This document shows positions 43,432 through 52,825 of a stretch of DNA of 64,000 nucleotides, piece by piece. The position numbers and the translations under genes are program-made. The number at the start of each line of letters is the position of its first letter. The first letter of the stretch is position 1. The notes beneath the pieces are model-generated. The model was not told the DNA's origin, searched no databases, and worked only from the letters and a program-made list of their open reading frames with translations. This DNA comes from JBBIPZ01 sp037442505 [NCBI: Deltaproteobacteria bacterium] (lineage in GTDB: Bacteria; CALINM01), in assembly GCA_037442505.1 (NCBI GenBank), contig JBBIPZ010000004.1, positions 44,872-108,871 on the forward strand. The letters run 5' to 3'.

Positions 43432-44750
43432 TGTTTTTTATTTTTAAATATTTCCCAGCTCTTCAGTAAATCGAGCGCTTTCTGGACGACCTCATCTTCT
43501 TCAGGGGTTCTGGGCGGTTTCATCATTGTGGTTGATTCTTTTTCTTCCTTTTGTTTTAATTCTTTGCCCTCATCTTTCACTTCTTTGTTGCCATCTGCAT
43601 CAGGCAAATGTTTTGGTAAATCTTTTTCCCTGATCGTGTGAAAAGAACCATCTTTAATCTCGATATCCGGAGTAATCCCCTTTGCCTGTATCAGCTTACC
43701 ACTTGGAGTATAGTAACGAGCAGTAGTTAACCTTAAGGATGAGCCATCTTCCAGTGGAAAAATTGTTTGTACCGATGCCTTCCCAAACGTCTGTGATCCC
43801 ATTATAACAGCGGCTTTATGATCCTGTAACGCACCAGCAACTATCTCAGATGCGCTCGCGCTTCCTGCATTGACAAGACAAATTATTGGATAATCACCAA
43901 CCGTCTTTGTCTTTTTTGTGGCATAAAATTTTGCACCCTTACCTTCTCTATCTTTTGTATAGACAATGACCCCGTCGGTCAAAAATTCATCCGCAAGTTT
44001 TACCGCCTGATCCAGAAGACCACCAGGGTTATTTCTCAAATCGAGTATCATTCCTTTTATCTCTCTGTCTTTTTGAAGTTCTGTTAACGCCTTTTTAAAG
44101 TCATTTGTTGTTTGCTCCTGAAACTGTGTTACCCTAATATAAGCGTAGTGTTCATTTAGTAGTTTAGACTTAACGGTTCTAATCTTTATGACATCCCTCA
44201 CAAGTTTAACTTCTTTCAACTGCTTAAACCCTTCTCTCATTATGTGAATTGTTACAGACGTACCAGGTGTACCACGCAATAGTTTAACCGCGTCCTGTAC
44301 AGTCATCCCCTTTGTCAACTTGTCTTCTATCTTAATTATCTGGTCTCCAGCTTGAATTCCTGCTTTTGATGCTGGGGTGTCATCAATAGGGGCAACTACG
44401 GTTAATATATTGTCCTTAACAGTAATCTCTATTCCTATGCCACCAAAAAATCCCTTTGTTTCAACCTCCATTTCTTTGGTTGCATCTGGCTCCATAAAAC
44501 CTGAATGGGCATCTAAATTTTCCAGCATACCTTTAATTGCATTATAAATAAGCTTCTTAGATGTTGCTTCATCAGGTTCTACATAATTAGATTTAACAAT
44601 CTGAAAAGCCTGAGAAAATATTTTGAATAACTTTAAATCTTCCTCAGGGAAAAAAGAAACATTTTTAGAATAAGCATATACACCAAAACCAGCACCGATA
44701 AACATTGCTGTTAGTATAGCTACAATGAAAAAAATCTTCGTTTTCTTCAC
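43428..44750 (-). CDS. S41-family carboxy-terminal processing protease
   Basis: A 440-aa periplasmic peptidase with an N-terminal membrane anchor or signal (about 5-27), a PDZ domain (about 100-185, TPASKAGIQAGDQIIKI) and the catalytic domain with Ser in VNAGSASASEIVAGAL and Lys in GSQTFGKASVQ. A charged Lys/Glu-rich C-terminal tail (about 385-420) is typical of CtpA types. The start is GTG with an AGGAGG site. Confidence 0.93.
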   Translation of the reverse strand: MKKTKIFFIVAILTAMFIGAGFGVYAYSKNVSFFPEEDLKLFKIFSQAFQIVKSNYVEPDEATSKKLIYNAIKGMLENLDAHSGFMEPDATKEMEVETKGFFGGIGIEITVKDNILTVVAPIDDTPASKAGIQAGDQIIKIEDKLTKGMTVQDAVKLLRGTPGTSVTIHIMREGFKQLKEVKLVRDVIKIRTVKSKLLNEHYAYIRVTQFQEQTTNDFKKALTELQKDREIKGMILDLRNNPGGLLDQAVKLADEFLTDGVIVYTKDREGKGAKFYATKKTKTVGDYPIICLVNAGSASASEIVAGALQDHKAAVIMGSQTFGKASVQTIFPLEDGSSLRLTTARYYTPSGKLIQAKGITPDIEIKDGSFHTIREKDLPKHLPDADGNKEVKDEGKELKQKEEKESTTMMKPPRTPEEDEVVQKALDLLKSWEIFKNKKQ

Positions 44751-44777
44751 TTTAAAACCTCCTTGATTACTTTAATT

Positions 44778-44805
44778 ATTATAACACTTTGAAACTAAAA
44801 ATCAA
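44778..44805 (-). promoter_or_regulatory. Promoter of the S41-YibQ unit
   Basis: TTGATT, 16 bases, perfect TATAAT on the minus strand; the leader carries AGGAGG before the GTG start. Confidence 0.6.
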
Positions 44806-44835
44806 AAAAAAAGGATGCAAAAAAAACTGAAAAGT

Positions 44836-44864
44836 TTGACTTTTTCGATATTTACAGGTATAAA
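44836..44864 (+). promoter_or_regulatory. Leaderless promoter of the GH57 gene
   Basis: TTGACT, exactly 17 bases, TATAAA on the plus strand (five of six matches in each box). The start point would be 44871, two bases before the ATG at 44873. No ribosome site exists. Confidence 0.65.
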
Positions 44865-44872
44865 ATAATTAT

Positions 44873-46885
44873 ATGTTAAAGTTTATAATGCTCATACATA
44901 ACCATCAGCCCATTGGTAATTTTGATTATGTGATGGAAAAGTCTTACAATAAGGCATACAAGCCTTTTTTAGATATTTTTGCTGACTATGACGTTAAAAT
45001 TTCACTACATATTTCAGGTCCACTTTTTGACTGGCTTATAGAACATCATCCAGAATATATCGAAAAGGTGACTTCGTTTGTAAAATCCGGGAGAATTGAA
45101 ATTGTCGGTAGTGGATATTATGAGCCGATACTTGCAGCTATACCAGAAGATGATGCTGTAAATCAGATCCTACTGTTTAAAAATAGTTTAGAAAAGGTGT
45201 TTGGCACAAGGGTCAGAGGCTCGTGGCTTACTGAAAGGGTGTGGGAGCCTCATCTACCAAAAATTTTTAAGCAAAGCAAGATTGATTATATCGTTACAGA
45301 TGATTATCACTTTTTACGATCAGGTTTCAAGTTTGACCAGCTCGATGGCTATTACTTAACTGATTATGATAATCACGTTCTGGCAATATATCCCGGCAGC
45401 GAAACACTTCGCTACATACTACCTTTTAGCACCATTGACAATATTTATAAACACTTCAAAGACGCGTATCAAAAAGGCATCAAGACACTTATATTTGCTG
45501 ATGATGGTGAAAAGTTTGGCATCTGGCCGGAAACATACAAATGGGTATATGAAGAGAATTGGCTAAGAAATTTTTTTCAGTTTATTGTTGATAATAAAGA
45601 CTGGATAGAAACAACGACAATAAATGAACATTTTTCGTCAAACAAGCCTAAAGGTTGTTGTTTTTTACCAACTACGTCCTACCCTGAGCTTGGGGAATGG
45701 GCATTACCTTCGGATTCGTCAATAATTTATAAGAAAAATCTTGATTTTCTTAAGGCACAACCAAACTTTAGCGAGTTTAAGCCGTTTTATCAGGGCGGTC
45801 AGTGGAAAAACTTCCTCGCAAAATATCCTGAAAGCAGAATTTTTTATCGTAAAATGCATTATGTATCTGAAATTATTAGAAATAAACCTCTTAAAGAAAA
45901 AAAAGAGTTATTCAAATCTCAATGTAACGACGCATATTGGCACGGAATTTTTGGAGGTTTGTATTTACCCCATCTAAGAAGGGAGATTAATACAAATCTT
46001 GTAATCGCGATGAAAAAGGCTTTAGGTAAAAGCTACTTCGATTTATTCGATTTTGATTTAGATGGTGAAGATGAAATATTAATAAAAAATGAAAGCCTTG
46101 CATTAATGATATCGCCTAAAGATGGTGGAACTTTATTTTCTATAGATTTTTTAGAAAACAATTTAAATCTTACGGATACAATTACAAGATGTTTTGAGCC
46201 TTACCACTTAAAGATAAAAGAGGCTGACAGGGGTGACGTTGGGACAAAGACGATTCACGAGCAGTTTAAGGCAAAAGAAGATGGATTGGATAAACTGTTA
46301 GTTTACGATAGTTATAAGAAGTCTTCTTTCAGGACATTTGTGTTTAAAGCGTGTCCAGAAGATTTAGAAACAGGTAAGCCTGGAGAAATTTACGATATTG
46401 CAACAAAAGGTTATTCATGGCAACGAATAAAAGTTAAAAATACCGAAAAGATACTGTTAACTCAAGAAGACACTGATGTCGTATGTAAAAAAACTATTCT
46501 ATTAAACAAAAATGCCATACATACTGACGTTAACATCAATTCAGATTATCATAGATTTGCAGGCGTGGAATGGAATTTTAATCTTTTTGCGCCCGATGTA
46601 CCTGACAGATATGTTCTTATTAATGACCAGACAAAACTACCCTTAAATTTTAAGGGGACTTTTGACAGCTTTAGTTCACTATCGATTATTGATGAATGGT
46701 TAAAGGTAAGGATTTCATTTGAAATTGACAAATTTTCAAGCGTAGTTCTTACCCCAATCTACACCGTGTCGCTATCTGAAAGTGGCGTTGAAAAAACGTT
46801 TCAAGGCACATCTTTGTATTTTTTAGGCGAAATTAAAGATGGAAGCTTTTCTGGAAATATAAACATAAAAATAGACTCTTTGTAA
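44873..46885 (+). CDS. GH57 family 4-alpha-glucanotransferase/amylase
   Basis: A 670-aa cytosolic enzyme, the length of Thermococcus 4-alpha-glucanotransferase. GH57 regions are present: HNHQP (10), GSGYYEPILAAIP (79), WLTERVWEPHLP with nucleophile E121, and IFADDGEKFGIWP with acid/base D211 (assigned by comparison). The C-terminal half (about 390-670) is the beta-rich domain usual after the catalytic barrel. It rearranges maltodextrins or glycogen. It heads a plus-strand unit with a small exported protein and a Nudix hydrolase. Confidence 0.92.
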   Translation: MLKFIMLIHNHQPIGNFDYVMEKSYNKAYKPFLDIFADYDVKISLHISGPLFDWLIEHHPEYIEKVTSFVKSGRIEIVGSGYYEPILAAIPEDDAVNQILLFKNSLEKVFGTRVRGSWLTERVWEPHLPKIFKQSKIDYIVTDDYHFLRSGFKFDQLDGYYLTDYDNHVLAIYPGSETLRYILPFSTIDNIYKHFKDAYQKGIKTLIFADDGEKFGIWPETYKWVYEENWLRNFFQFIVDNKDWIETTTINEHFSSNKPKGCCFLPTTSYPELGEWALPSDSSIIYKKNLDFLKAQPNFSEFKPFYQGGQWKNFLAKYPESRIFYRKMHYVSEIIRNKPLKEKKELFKSQCNDAYWHGIFGGLYLPHLRREINTNLVIAMKKALGKSYFDLFDFDLDGEDEILIKNESLALMISPKDGGTLFSIDFLENNLNLTDTITRCFEPYHLKIKEADRGDVGTKTIHEQFKAKEDGLDKLLVYDSYKKSSFRTFVFKACPEDLETGKPGEIYDIATKGYSWQRIKVKNTEKILLTQEDTDVVCKKTILLNKNAIHTDVNINSDYHRFAGVEWNFNLFAPDVPDRYVLINDQTKLPLNFKGTFDSFSSLSIIDEWLKVRISFEIDKFSSVVLTPIYTVSLSESGVEKTFQGTSLYFLGEIKDGSFSGNINIKIDSL

Positions 46886-46893
46886 GGTGGTAC

Positions 46894-47292
46894 ATGAAAA
46901 AATTCATTTATTTTCTATTCCTGTTATTTGTTTCGTCAAAACTTTGTTATTCTAAGGAGTTTGTTACACAACCAATTCATCAGGACAACTATTTTGTCAA
47001 ACTGCCCATTCCAATGGAATCGGAATTATTCAATCTTTTTAAAGATAAAAACACTGAACTGAATATCATTTTAAACTATTTAAAAACGATAGATTTTTGT
47101 GATGGCGTTGTGTCTGATATAATTTATGACAGATATTCTAAAACGTTGGCTTCACTTCCTGAAGATCTTTCATCTAAGGTGAGGGCAATTGAAAGAGAAC
47201 TATTAGAGAAAAAGAAGATTTCTCTTTTCATAGTCAATATAAGGCAAAGTGAACATTTTTTACCAATAAAATTTTTAGATAATTATCAATGA
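46894..47292 (+). CDS. Small exported protein of unknown function
   Basis: A 132-aa protein with a signal peptide (about 1-20, MKKFIYFLFLLFVSSKLCYS). The mature part is charged, with one strongly helical stretch (LPEDLSSKVRAIERELLEKKK). No known domain is recognised. It has a GGTGG site, begins 8 bp after the GH57 stop and overlaps the Nudix gene by 4 bp. Confidence 0.65.
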   Translation: MKKFIYFLFLLFVSSKLCYSKEFVTQPIHQDNYFVKLPIPMESELFNLFKDKNTELNIILNYLKTIDFCDGVVSDIIYDRYSKTLASLPEDLSSKVRAIERELLEKKKISLFIVNIRQSEHFLPIKFLDNYQ

Positions 47293-47720
47293 AAGAAGAG
47301 TTTTCTGCAGGTGGTGTAGTATTTAAGATAGATGAAATAAATTCAAAACCTAAAATTTTGCTATGTTACCAGAAAAAGCTCTCGGGTCATAAAACCTATT
47401 GCCTTCCAAAAGGTCATATTGAATGTGGAGAAACAATAGAAGCTGCAGCAATTAGAGAAGTTTTCGAAGAAACTGGTGTTAAAGCGGAAATTATTGCACC
47501 TTTACCTAATATTACTTATTTTTTTATGGAAAAAGGAACACCAATTAAAAAAAATGTAGCTTTTTTTTTGATGAAAATGATTACTCAAGATTTTCAGCCC
47601 AATGAAGAAACCGAATCGTTAATCTGGTGCGACGAAAAAGAAGCTATTAATCTTGATAAATATACATCAGAAATTAATGTTATCAAGGAAGCATTTACAT
47701 TGTTGGCAAAATATAATTAG
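47289..47720 (+). CDS. Nudix hydrolase
   Basis: A 143-aa protein with a full Nudix box, GHIECGETIEAAAIREVFEETGVKAE (about 45-70), and FSAGGVVFKI at the start. It cleaves a nucleoside diphosphate linked to another group; Ap4A-type or sugar-nucleotide substrates are possible. Its 3' end overlaps that of convergent lpxC by 26 bp. Confidence 0.9.
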   Translation: MKEEFSAGGVVFKIDEINSKPKILLCYQKKLSGHKTYCLPKGHIECGETIEAAAIREVFEETGVKAEIIAPLPNITYFFMEKGTPIKKNVAFFLMKMITQDFQPNEETESLIWCDEKEAINLDKYTSEINVIKEAFTLLAKYN

Positions 47721-48609
47721 TTGCTTCTGTATTAACCATTTCCGGAACTACAAACTCAACGACTTTAAAGTCGTTTCTATTCTCAAAAAGTTCTTTACAC
47801 AATTTATTGTTCAAATCATGCCCGGACTTATAAGCTTCTATCTTTCCCAATACCGGATAACCAAGTAGTGCAATATCGCCTATGAGATCGAGTATCTTGT
47901 GTCTTACAAATTCACCAACCATTCTTAACCCTTCCTGGTTAATGACACCATCATTACCCACTACGACCGCATTTTCCAGACTTCCACCTAAAGCCAATCC
48001 TTTTTTCTTGAGAAACTCAACTTCTTTATAAAACCCAAAGGTCCTTGCCCTCGCAATCTCTTTTTCAAAATTCTCAGGACTAAAGTTTAAAGACAAAGAC
48101 TGTCTTCCAATAGCTGGATGTGGAAAATCAATAGTAAAGTCTATTTGAAAGCCTTGAAAAGGTGATATCTTTATAAACTTATCTCCTTCCTCAAACGAGA
48201 CAGTTTTATTGACAATAATATATTTCCTTAACCTTTCCTGTTCCACAATACCAGCTTTTCGGATCATATACACAAACGGCGCTGCACTGCCATCCATTAT
48301 AGGCACTTCCCCACCCTCAACCTCAACTATAACGTTATCTAAATCCATTCCCCTGAACGCCGCAATAAGATGCTCAACTGTACTAATTTTAAAGCCATCT
48401 CTGCCAATTGTTGTTGCAAGAATGGTATCTACAACTCTGTCAAAGGTAGCCAAAATTTCAACCGGAGGGTCAGCATCTCTGGAAACAAAAAGATAACCTG
48501 TATTTTCCTGCGCAGGTCTCAACGTTATTGTTGCCTTCCTTCCTGTATGCAATCCAACACCTGAAATACTTATTGTTCTACCAATAGTTTTCTGAAATAG
48601 TCTTATCAT
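47695..48609 (-). CDS. lpxC: UDP-3-O-acyl-N-acetylglucosamine deacetylase
   Basis: A 304-aa zinc enzyme, the committed step of lipid A synthesis. It has GVGLHTGRKATI, STVEHLIAAFRGMDLDN (zinc His), DFTIDFPHPAIGRQ, the KHKILDLIGDIALLG-type zinc segment (here RHKILDLIGD) and KSGHDLNNKL with catalytic His. It shows that the organism makes lipid A. It is the last gene of a six-gene operon and overlaps DUF2905 by 4 bp. Confidence 0.96.
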   Translation of the reverse strand: MIRLFQKTIGRTISISGVGLHTGRKATITLRPAQENTGYLFVSRDADPPVEILATFDRVVDTILATTIGRDGFKISTVEHLIAAFRGMDLDNVIVEVEGGEVPIMDGSAAPFVYMIRKAGIVEQERLRKYIIVNKTVSFEEGDKFIKISPFQGFQIDFTIDFPHPAIGRQSLSLNFSPENFEKEIARARTFGFYKEVEFLKKKGLALGGSLENAVVVGNDGVINQEGLRMVGEFVRHKILDLIGDIALLGYPVLGKIEAYKSGHDLNNKLCKELFENRNDFKVVEFVVPEMVNTEATNYILPTM

Positions 48610-48827
48610 CTTCTAAAAATGTTCAATAGTATCGTTAAAACAATGCTTAAAATTATAGAGGTAACCAACGGGAAATAAAAGCTAAAATTACCTTTTTTAA
48701 TATAAATATCTCCCGGTAAACGTCCCAAAAATGGGATTTTACCAGCGATATAAAATAGAACGCCAACTACTATTAAAATAATACCCAAACTTATGAGTAT
48801 CTTTGAAAACTCTGAAAATGGAGTCAT
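48606..48827 (-). CDS. DUF2905 small membrane protein
   Basis: A 73-aa protein with two membrane helices (about 10-30 and 52-70) and the family loop GKIPFLGRLPGDIYIKKGNFSFYFP. Function unknown. It overlaps queH and lpxC by 4 bp each. Confidence 0.88.
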   Translation of the reverse strand: MTPFSEFSKILISLGIILIVVGVLFYIAGKIPFLGRLPGDIYIKKGNFSFYFPLVTSIILSIVLTILLNIFRR

Positions 48828-49348
48828 TCTTTAAAAAACCTCTCTTTTTCGGAAAATACACAACCACAATAATTTTGCCTGTACATACCTATCCTTTTTG
48901 ACTCCTGTATCCCAAAGCTCCAGCCTTCCCGAAAGTCGTGATAGTAAAACTTAAGTCCATACTTTCTTGCCTTTTCTTCACAAATCTCCTTAATCATTTC
49001 ATGTTTCTGTCTCTTGCTATATAGTAGCGTTGTAGAGAATATTTGATACCCTTTTTCCTTTGCCAGTCTTGCAGTTTCTTCCAATCTAATATCATAACAA
49101 AATTGACAATGATTGTTAATATCCGCAATATTCCCAAAGTAATCTTTTAAATCATAACAACCCCAAAATACATTAATGCCCATATTATTAGCAAATTCTC
49201 TTAAAGTATCTCGCCTTTTCATATACTCAAATGAAGGATGGATGTTGGGATTATAAAAAAAGCCTTCGACTTCAAAACCTTGTTCGGACAGATGCTTAAG
49301 TGGATATACAAGACACGGTCCACAACAAATATGCAGTAATATTCGCAT
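48824..49348 (-). CDS. queH: Epoxyqueuosine reductase QueH
   Basis: A 174-aa protein with the QueH cysteine set: HICCGPCLVYP at the N-terminus, HCQFCYDIRLEETA in the middle and YRQNYCGCVFS at the C-terminus. It makes queuosine in tRNA from epoxyqueuosine, replacing QueG. It lies within an envelope operon, 3 bp after a lipoprotein gene. Confidence 0.9.
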   Translation of the reverse strand: MRILLHICCGPCLVYPLKHLSEQGFEVEGFFYNPNIHPSFEYMKRRDTLREFANNMGINVFWGCYDLKDYFGNIADINNHCQFCYDIRLEETARLAKEKGYQIFSTTLLYSKRQKHEMIKEICEEKARKYGLKFYYHDFREGWSFGIQESKRIGMYRQNYCGCVFSEKERFFKE

Positions 49349-49351
49349 GGT

Positions 49352-50038
49352 CTATTCCAATTCTTTTATCTGAGGGACAAAAGACTTGCTCATATTCGAC
49401 AACATCTGACCCAGAGCGTTATGTACAGCAGCTATAAAGACATTTTCACGTCTATGAAAATCTCTTGTTTGCATAAAATCACTTTTTCCAGTGCCTTCCC
49501 ATACTATTTTGCCGTCCTTGACAGAAACCAGTTTACCCCTTAATCTGACCTTTGCAACATAGTAGTAAGTCTCAGGCAAAGTTCCTCTGCTTAGAAACAC
49601 CTCTGTTTTATATTTTAAACTTGTTTTCTTCTCCATCCTGACAAGTTTTGCTTCTAAAATTTCGCCACCCAGAAGGTAGTCAACATCATAGCTTTTTTTA
49701 TATCTCTCCAGTGATTTTTCGTCGTAAAAATCGGGTAGTTCAAAGCTTGTAATAATCGTAACAGATGAAAAAACTCCCGCCCGAAGCAACATCTCTTCTG
49801 ACAATTTTGTTACAGAACTACGCAAAGAACTTTTACCAGTTACCTCATCAGCTCCAAGACGTTCAAACTCTGGTCTGCTATCAGAAAAGTATACAATCCC
49901 TACTGATGCCTTTTTTAAAGACTTTTCAAACTTAAATGTTTTTATGTCTTTATCATATTCAATATTTACTTTATTTTGAGAACAGCCAGCAATAAGCATT
50001 AATAAAAGGAAAAAACCAAAAAACCTATTCAATAACAA
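49352..50038 (-). CDS. Lipoprotein of unknown function
   Basis: About 228 aa from a TTG at 50038 that has GAGG 9 bases upstream; this start places a clean signal and lipobox (LMLIAGC). The open frame continues to an ATG at 50083 inside the RodZ-like gene. The mature part (KASVGIVYFSDSRPEFERLGADEV ... VDYLLGGEILEAKLVRME ... LVSVKDGKIVWEGTGKSDF) has the beta-alpha pattern of CsgG/PelC/LpoB-like outer-membrane lipoproteins. Confidence 0.75.
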   Translation of the reverse strand: MLLNRFFGFFLLLMLIAGCSQNKVNIEYDKDIKTFKFEKSLKKASVGIVYFSDSRPEFERLGADEVTGKSSLRSSVTKLSEEMLLRAGVFSSVTIITSFELPDFYDEKSLERYKKSYDVDYLLGGEILEAKLVRMEKKTSLKYKTEVFLSRGTLPETYYYVAKVRLRGKLVSVKDGKIVWEGTGKSDFMQTRDFHRRENVFIAAVHNALGQMLSNMSKSFVPQIKELE

Positions 50039-50756
50039 ATTCTTTAACCTCGCCTTTTCTACCATAGTCAGCTTTCTTTTCACCTTTCACATAAAGTTCC
50101 ACCGCACCCGCATTGCCAACCTTAAACACCATCCCCTTTTTATAAGGGAACTCTCTTTCATCCCCCTGACCAAGCAACCCCTGAAATATCTTTGTATTGT
50201 CAACCTTTACTTCAACCCAACAGTTATCTGTAACCTTTATCTTGACTAACTCATTTTTCTGAGCTGAATCGAGTATCTTTTTTTTCTCCTCGTGCAAAGC
50301 CAGCTCTTTTGCAGTAGTCATGGTGTTGAAGTTTGTAGCAATTCGTTTTTCAAGTTCACTTTTTTTCTGATAATTTATATATGAGACCCTCAACCATGAA
50401 AAAACAATCAAACCAAAAATAAAGATTATAACACCATATTTAATTACAGACGTATTAATGCTTCTGTTCTTCTCTTTTTGACTGAAAGTTTTGCTCAGCT
50501 CATTGCCTGTTCCTCTTAACTTTTGGTACTCATTTAACAATTCTAAAGCATTAAGTTCTAAATAGGCTGAATAGTTCTTTAAAAATCCTTTAAAAAAAAT
50601 CTCAGCGGGAAAAACTTCTATTCTATAATCTTCTAACCCCCTGATATAGTCTGGATTTATTTTAATAGCAGTGGCAACATCTTGTATCGAGAGACCTTTC
50701 TCCTCCCTTTTATTTTTTAAAACATTACCAATTTTCTCTAAATACTGTTCTCTCAC
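50025..50756 (-). CDS. RodZ-like membrane protein with N-terminal HTH
   Basis: About 243 aa from a GTG at 50756 that overlaps the TPR gene stop (GTGA); the frame is open to 50795. An N-terminal Cro/RodZ-like HTH (about 5-70, KREEKGLSIQDVATAIKINPDYIRGLE) precedes one membrane helix (about 105-125) and a periplasmic domain (VKIKVTDNCWVEVKVDNTKIFQGLL) of the DUF4115 type. RodZ ties MreB to the membrane in rod-shaped cells. No mre genes are in view. Confidence 0.85.
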   Translation of the reverse strand: MREQYLEKIGNVLKNKREEKGLSIQDVATAIKINPDYIRGLEDYRIEVFPAEIFFKGFLKNYSAYLELNALELLNEYQKLRGTGNELSKTFSQKEKNRSINTSVIKYGVIIFIFGLIVFSWLRVSYINYQKKSELEKRIATNFNTMTTAKELALHEEKKKILDSAQKNELVKIKVTDNCWVEVKVDNTKIFQGLLGQGDEREFPYKKGMVFKVGNAGAVELYVKGEKKADYGRKGEVKEFVIE

Positions 50757-51499
50757 TTTAATTTTTCCAGATATTCTTTTGCCATTTTTGCCCAATAACT
50801 GCGCGGGTCTAATTTTATGACGTTATTAAAATAGCTATATGCCTTTTTTATCTCTCCCATTTCCACATAAAGTTTGGCAAGAAGATAGTTGGCTTCAATG
50901 TGATTTTCAAAAACGGATAAATATTTCAAAAGCACAGACTCTGCCTCTTTATAGCGTTTCTGAGCCATATACAGTGTTGCAAGATTTGTGTAAGCAAGCG
51001 AAAAACTTGGATTTAAAGAAATAGCTTCCTTAAAATTTCTTTCCGCAGATGTGAAATCAGATAACATTTGATACGCGTAACCCATGTTGTTATAAGCAAG
51101 CTCAGGAGTTGTATAAAAAATATTAGAGACAGCCTTTTCAAAAGCTTCTATAGCATCCTTATAACGTCTTTCGTCCAGATACAGAACCCCCAGATTGTTA
51201 TGAGCCTCTGAAAACTTGCTGTCGATAGATATCGCTTCCTTGAAAGCCTCTTCAGCTTCTTTGTAAAGTTTTCTTTCTTTATAGGTAAGGCCTAAGGCAT
51301 TCCAAATATGCTTGTCTTTTTCGTTTTTTTCCTTGGCTTTAACGAGCTCTTGAAGGGCACGTATATTATCACCCTCTTGAAAATAAAGCAGTCCCATATC
51401 ATAGTGAATCTTGGACTCTTTAATATCGCTTTCACTGGGTGCACATGCAAAACAGAAAAACAGACATATTAGGCAGAAAAGCCTAACTGAAATTTTCAT
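50753..51499 (-). CDS. TPR-repeat lipoprotein (PilW-like)
   Basis: A 248-aa lipoprotein (lipobox near FCFAC) with about six TPR units from residue 30 on (for example SEAHNNLGVLYLDERRYKDAIEAFEKAV and SLAYTNLATLYMAQKRYKEAESVLLKYL). PilW/PilF-type proteins help pilus secretins assemble; the family is broad. It is the first gene of the operon ending in lpxC. Confidence 0.82.
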   Translation of the reverse strand: MKISVRLFCLICLFFCFACAPSESDIKESKIHYDMGLLYFQEGDNIRALQELVKAKEKNEKDKHIWNALGLTYKERKLYKEAEEAFKEAISIDSKFSEAHNNLGVLYLDERRYKDAIEAFEKAVSNIFYTTPELAYNNMGYAYQMLSDFTSAERNFKEAISLNPSFSLAYTNLATLYMAQKRYKEAESVLLKYLSVFENHIEANYLLAKLYVEMGEIKKAYSYFNNVIKLDPRSYWAKMAKEYLEKLK

Positions 51500-51511
51500 T
51501 TTTTCTCCCAG

Positions 51512-51540
51512 TTGACAAAATTATATTTACGTGCTTTATT
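51512..51540 (+). promoter_or_regulatory. Promoter of the receiver-protein gene
   Basis: Perfect TTGACA, 17 bases, TTTATT on the plus strand. A TATAAT also lies at 51556..51561. The region 51500..51586 also serves the divergent TPR gene. Confidence 0.5.
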
Positions 51541-51586
51541 ATTCATTAAAAATAATATAATACAACTAAAAGGTTAGTCAATAAAA

Positions 51587-51949
51587 ATGGCAAAGAGAAA
51601 AAAAACGATCCTGGTTATTGATGATGAAGCTGATATCAGAACTCTTTTGATAGAAGAGTTCGGCAAAAAGTTCAAAGTCGTTACTGCAAAAGACGGAGAA
51701 GAGGGGCTAAAAAACATCTTCGAAAAAAAACCTGACCTTGTCATCTTAGATATAAGGATGCCTAAGATGAACGGGCTCGAAGTATTAAGAAAGGCAAAGG
51801 CTTTTTTCCCTACAATTCCAGTCGTGCTATGTACTGCATTTTCTTCATATAAAACAGTATATGCAGCTTCTTTAGCCGATGCCTTTGTTGTAAAGTCTCC
51901 AGACTTATCAGAACTTGAAGAGACAGTTGAACAGCTTATTAGTCAGTAA
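51587..51949 (+). CDS. Single-domain response regulator (CheY-like)
   Basis: A 120-aa receiver: acidic pair D12/D13, phosphorylation D55 (ILDIRMP), Thr in LCTAFS and Lys in VVKSPD. It has no output domain. Its kinase is unknown. The 3' end overlaps the convergent mtnP gene by 11 bp. Confidence 0.9.
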   Translation: MAKRKKTILVIDDEADIRTLLIEEFGKKFKVVTAKDGEEGLKNIFEKKPDLVILDIRMPKMNGLEVLRKAKAFFPTIPVVLCTAFSSYKTVYAASLADAFVVKSPDLSELEETVEQLISQ

Positions 51950-52796
51950 TGTATTTTTCTATTATTAATTTAAGCCTTTCTTGAGTATCGGGTGGAATCG
52001 CTTTTTTGTCCGTAATTATCGCATTCGCAAGGGTGTTGCAACATTGGCAAGAAGCGGTCTTATCAATTACATCAGGTATTTTAGCTAAAATATTCTTTGC
52101 CTTTTCAACATTTTCATTAAGAATTCTTATTATATTTTCGACAGAGACAGGTCCTTCTTCTTCGTGCCAGCAATCATAATCCGTAGAAAGAGCGATTGTC
52201 ACGTAACAGAGCTCTGCTTCTCTTGCAAGCTTTGCCTCTGGCATGTTTGTCATTCCAATCACATCTACACCAAAACCTTTCCACAAAAAAGATTCTGCTT
52301 TTGTTGAAAATTGTGGTCCCTCCATACACAAATAAGTTCCACCATCTTTAACTGGATATCCTAAATCTTTTATAAGTTCAAAAATAGTATTTCTAAATGA
52401 TGGGCAAACAGGTTCTGCCATCGAAACATGTGCTACGATACCCTGTCCAAAAAAACTACTTTCTCTCTTTCTTGTCATATCTATAAATTGATCCGGTAAT
52501 ACAATACATCCGGGGAAAATATCCTCTTTCATGCTGCCAACAGCACTGATTGAGAGTATTTTCTTTACTCCTAACATCTTTAAAGCATAAATATTCGCCC
52601 TATAATTTATCTCTGATGGCATAATTCTGTGCCCTTTCCCATGTCGCGGAAGGAAAGCAAATTTAGTCCCTTTCAACTCTCCAACAAGAATGGCATCAGA
52701 AGGTTTGCCAAATGGCGTAGACAACTCGACTTCCTTGCAGTTTTCCAGCCCAATATTATACAAACCACTACCTCCAATTACGCCTATAAACTCCAT
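51939..52796 (-). CDS. mtnP: S-methyl-5'-thioadenosine phosphorylase
   Basis: A 285-aa trimeric purine phosphorylase. It has GVIGGSGLYNI, FLPRHGKGHRIMPSEINYRANI, CMEGPQFSTKAES and GMTNMPEAKLAREAELCY. The C-terminal CQCCNTLANAI matches the CxC-type disulfide motif of archaeal MTAP II enzymes. It recycles methylthioadenosine. A GGGAGG site precedes the ATG. Confidence 0.93.
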   Translation of the reverse strand: MEFIGVIGGSGLYNIGLENCKEVELSTPFGKPSDAILVGELKGTKFAFLPRHGKGHRIMPSEINYRANIYALKMLGVKKILSISAVGSMKEDIFPGCIVLPDQFIDMTRKRESSFFGQGIVAHVSMAEPVCPSFRNTIFELIKDLGYPVKDGGTYLCMEGPQFSTKAESFLWKGFGVDVIGMTNMPEAKLAREAELCYVTIALSTDYDCWHEEEGPVSVENIIRILNENVEKAKNILAKIPDVIDKTASCQCCNTLANAIITDKKAIPPDTQERLKLIIEKYITD

Positions 52797-52825
52797 TTAT
52801 CGCCTCCCTAAATTACTTTTCAAAA

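Noticed and set aside
44806-44872. A riboswitch or structured leader before the GH57 gene.
   Set aside because: The promoter boxes end 8 bases before the ATG, leaving no room for a leader, and no stem was seen.
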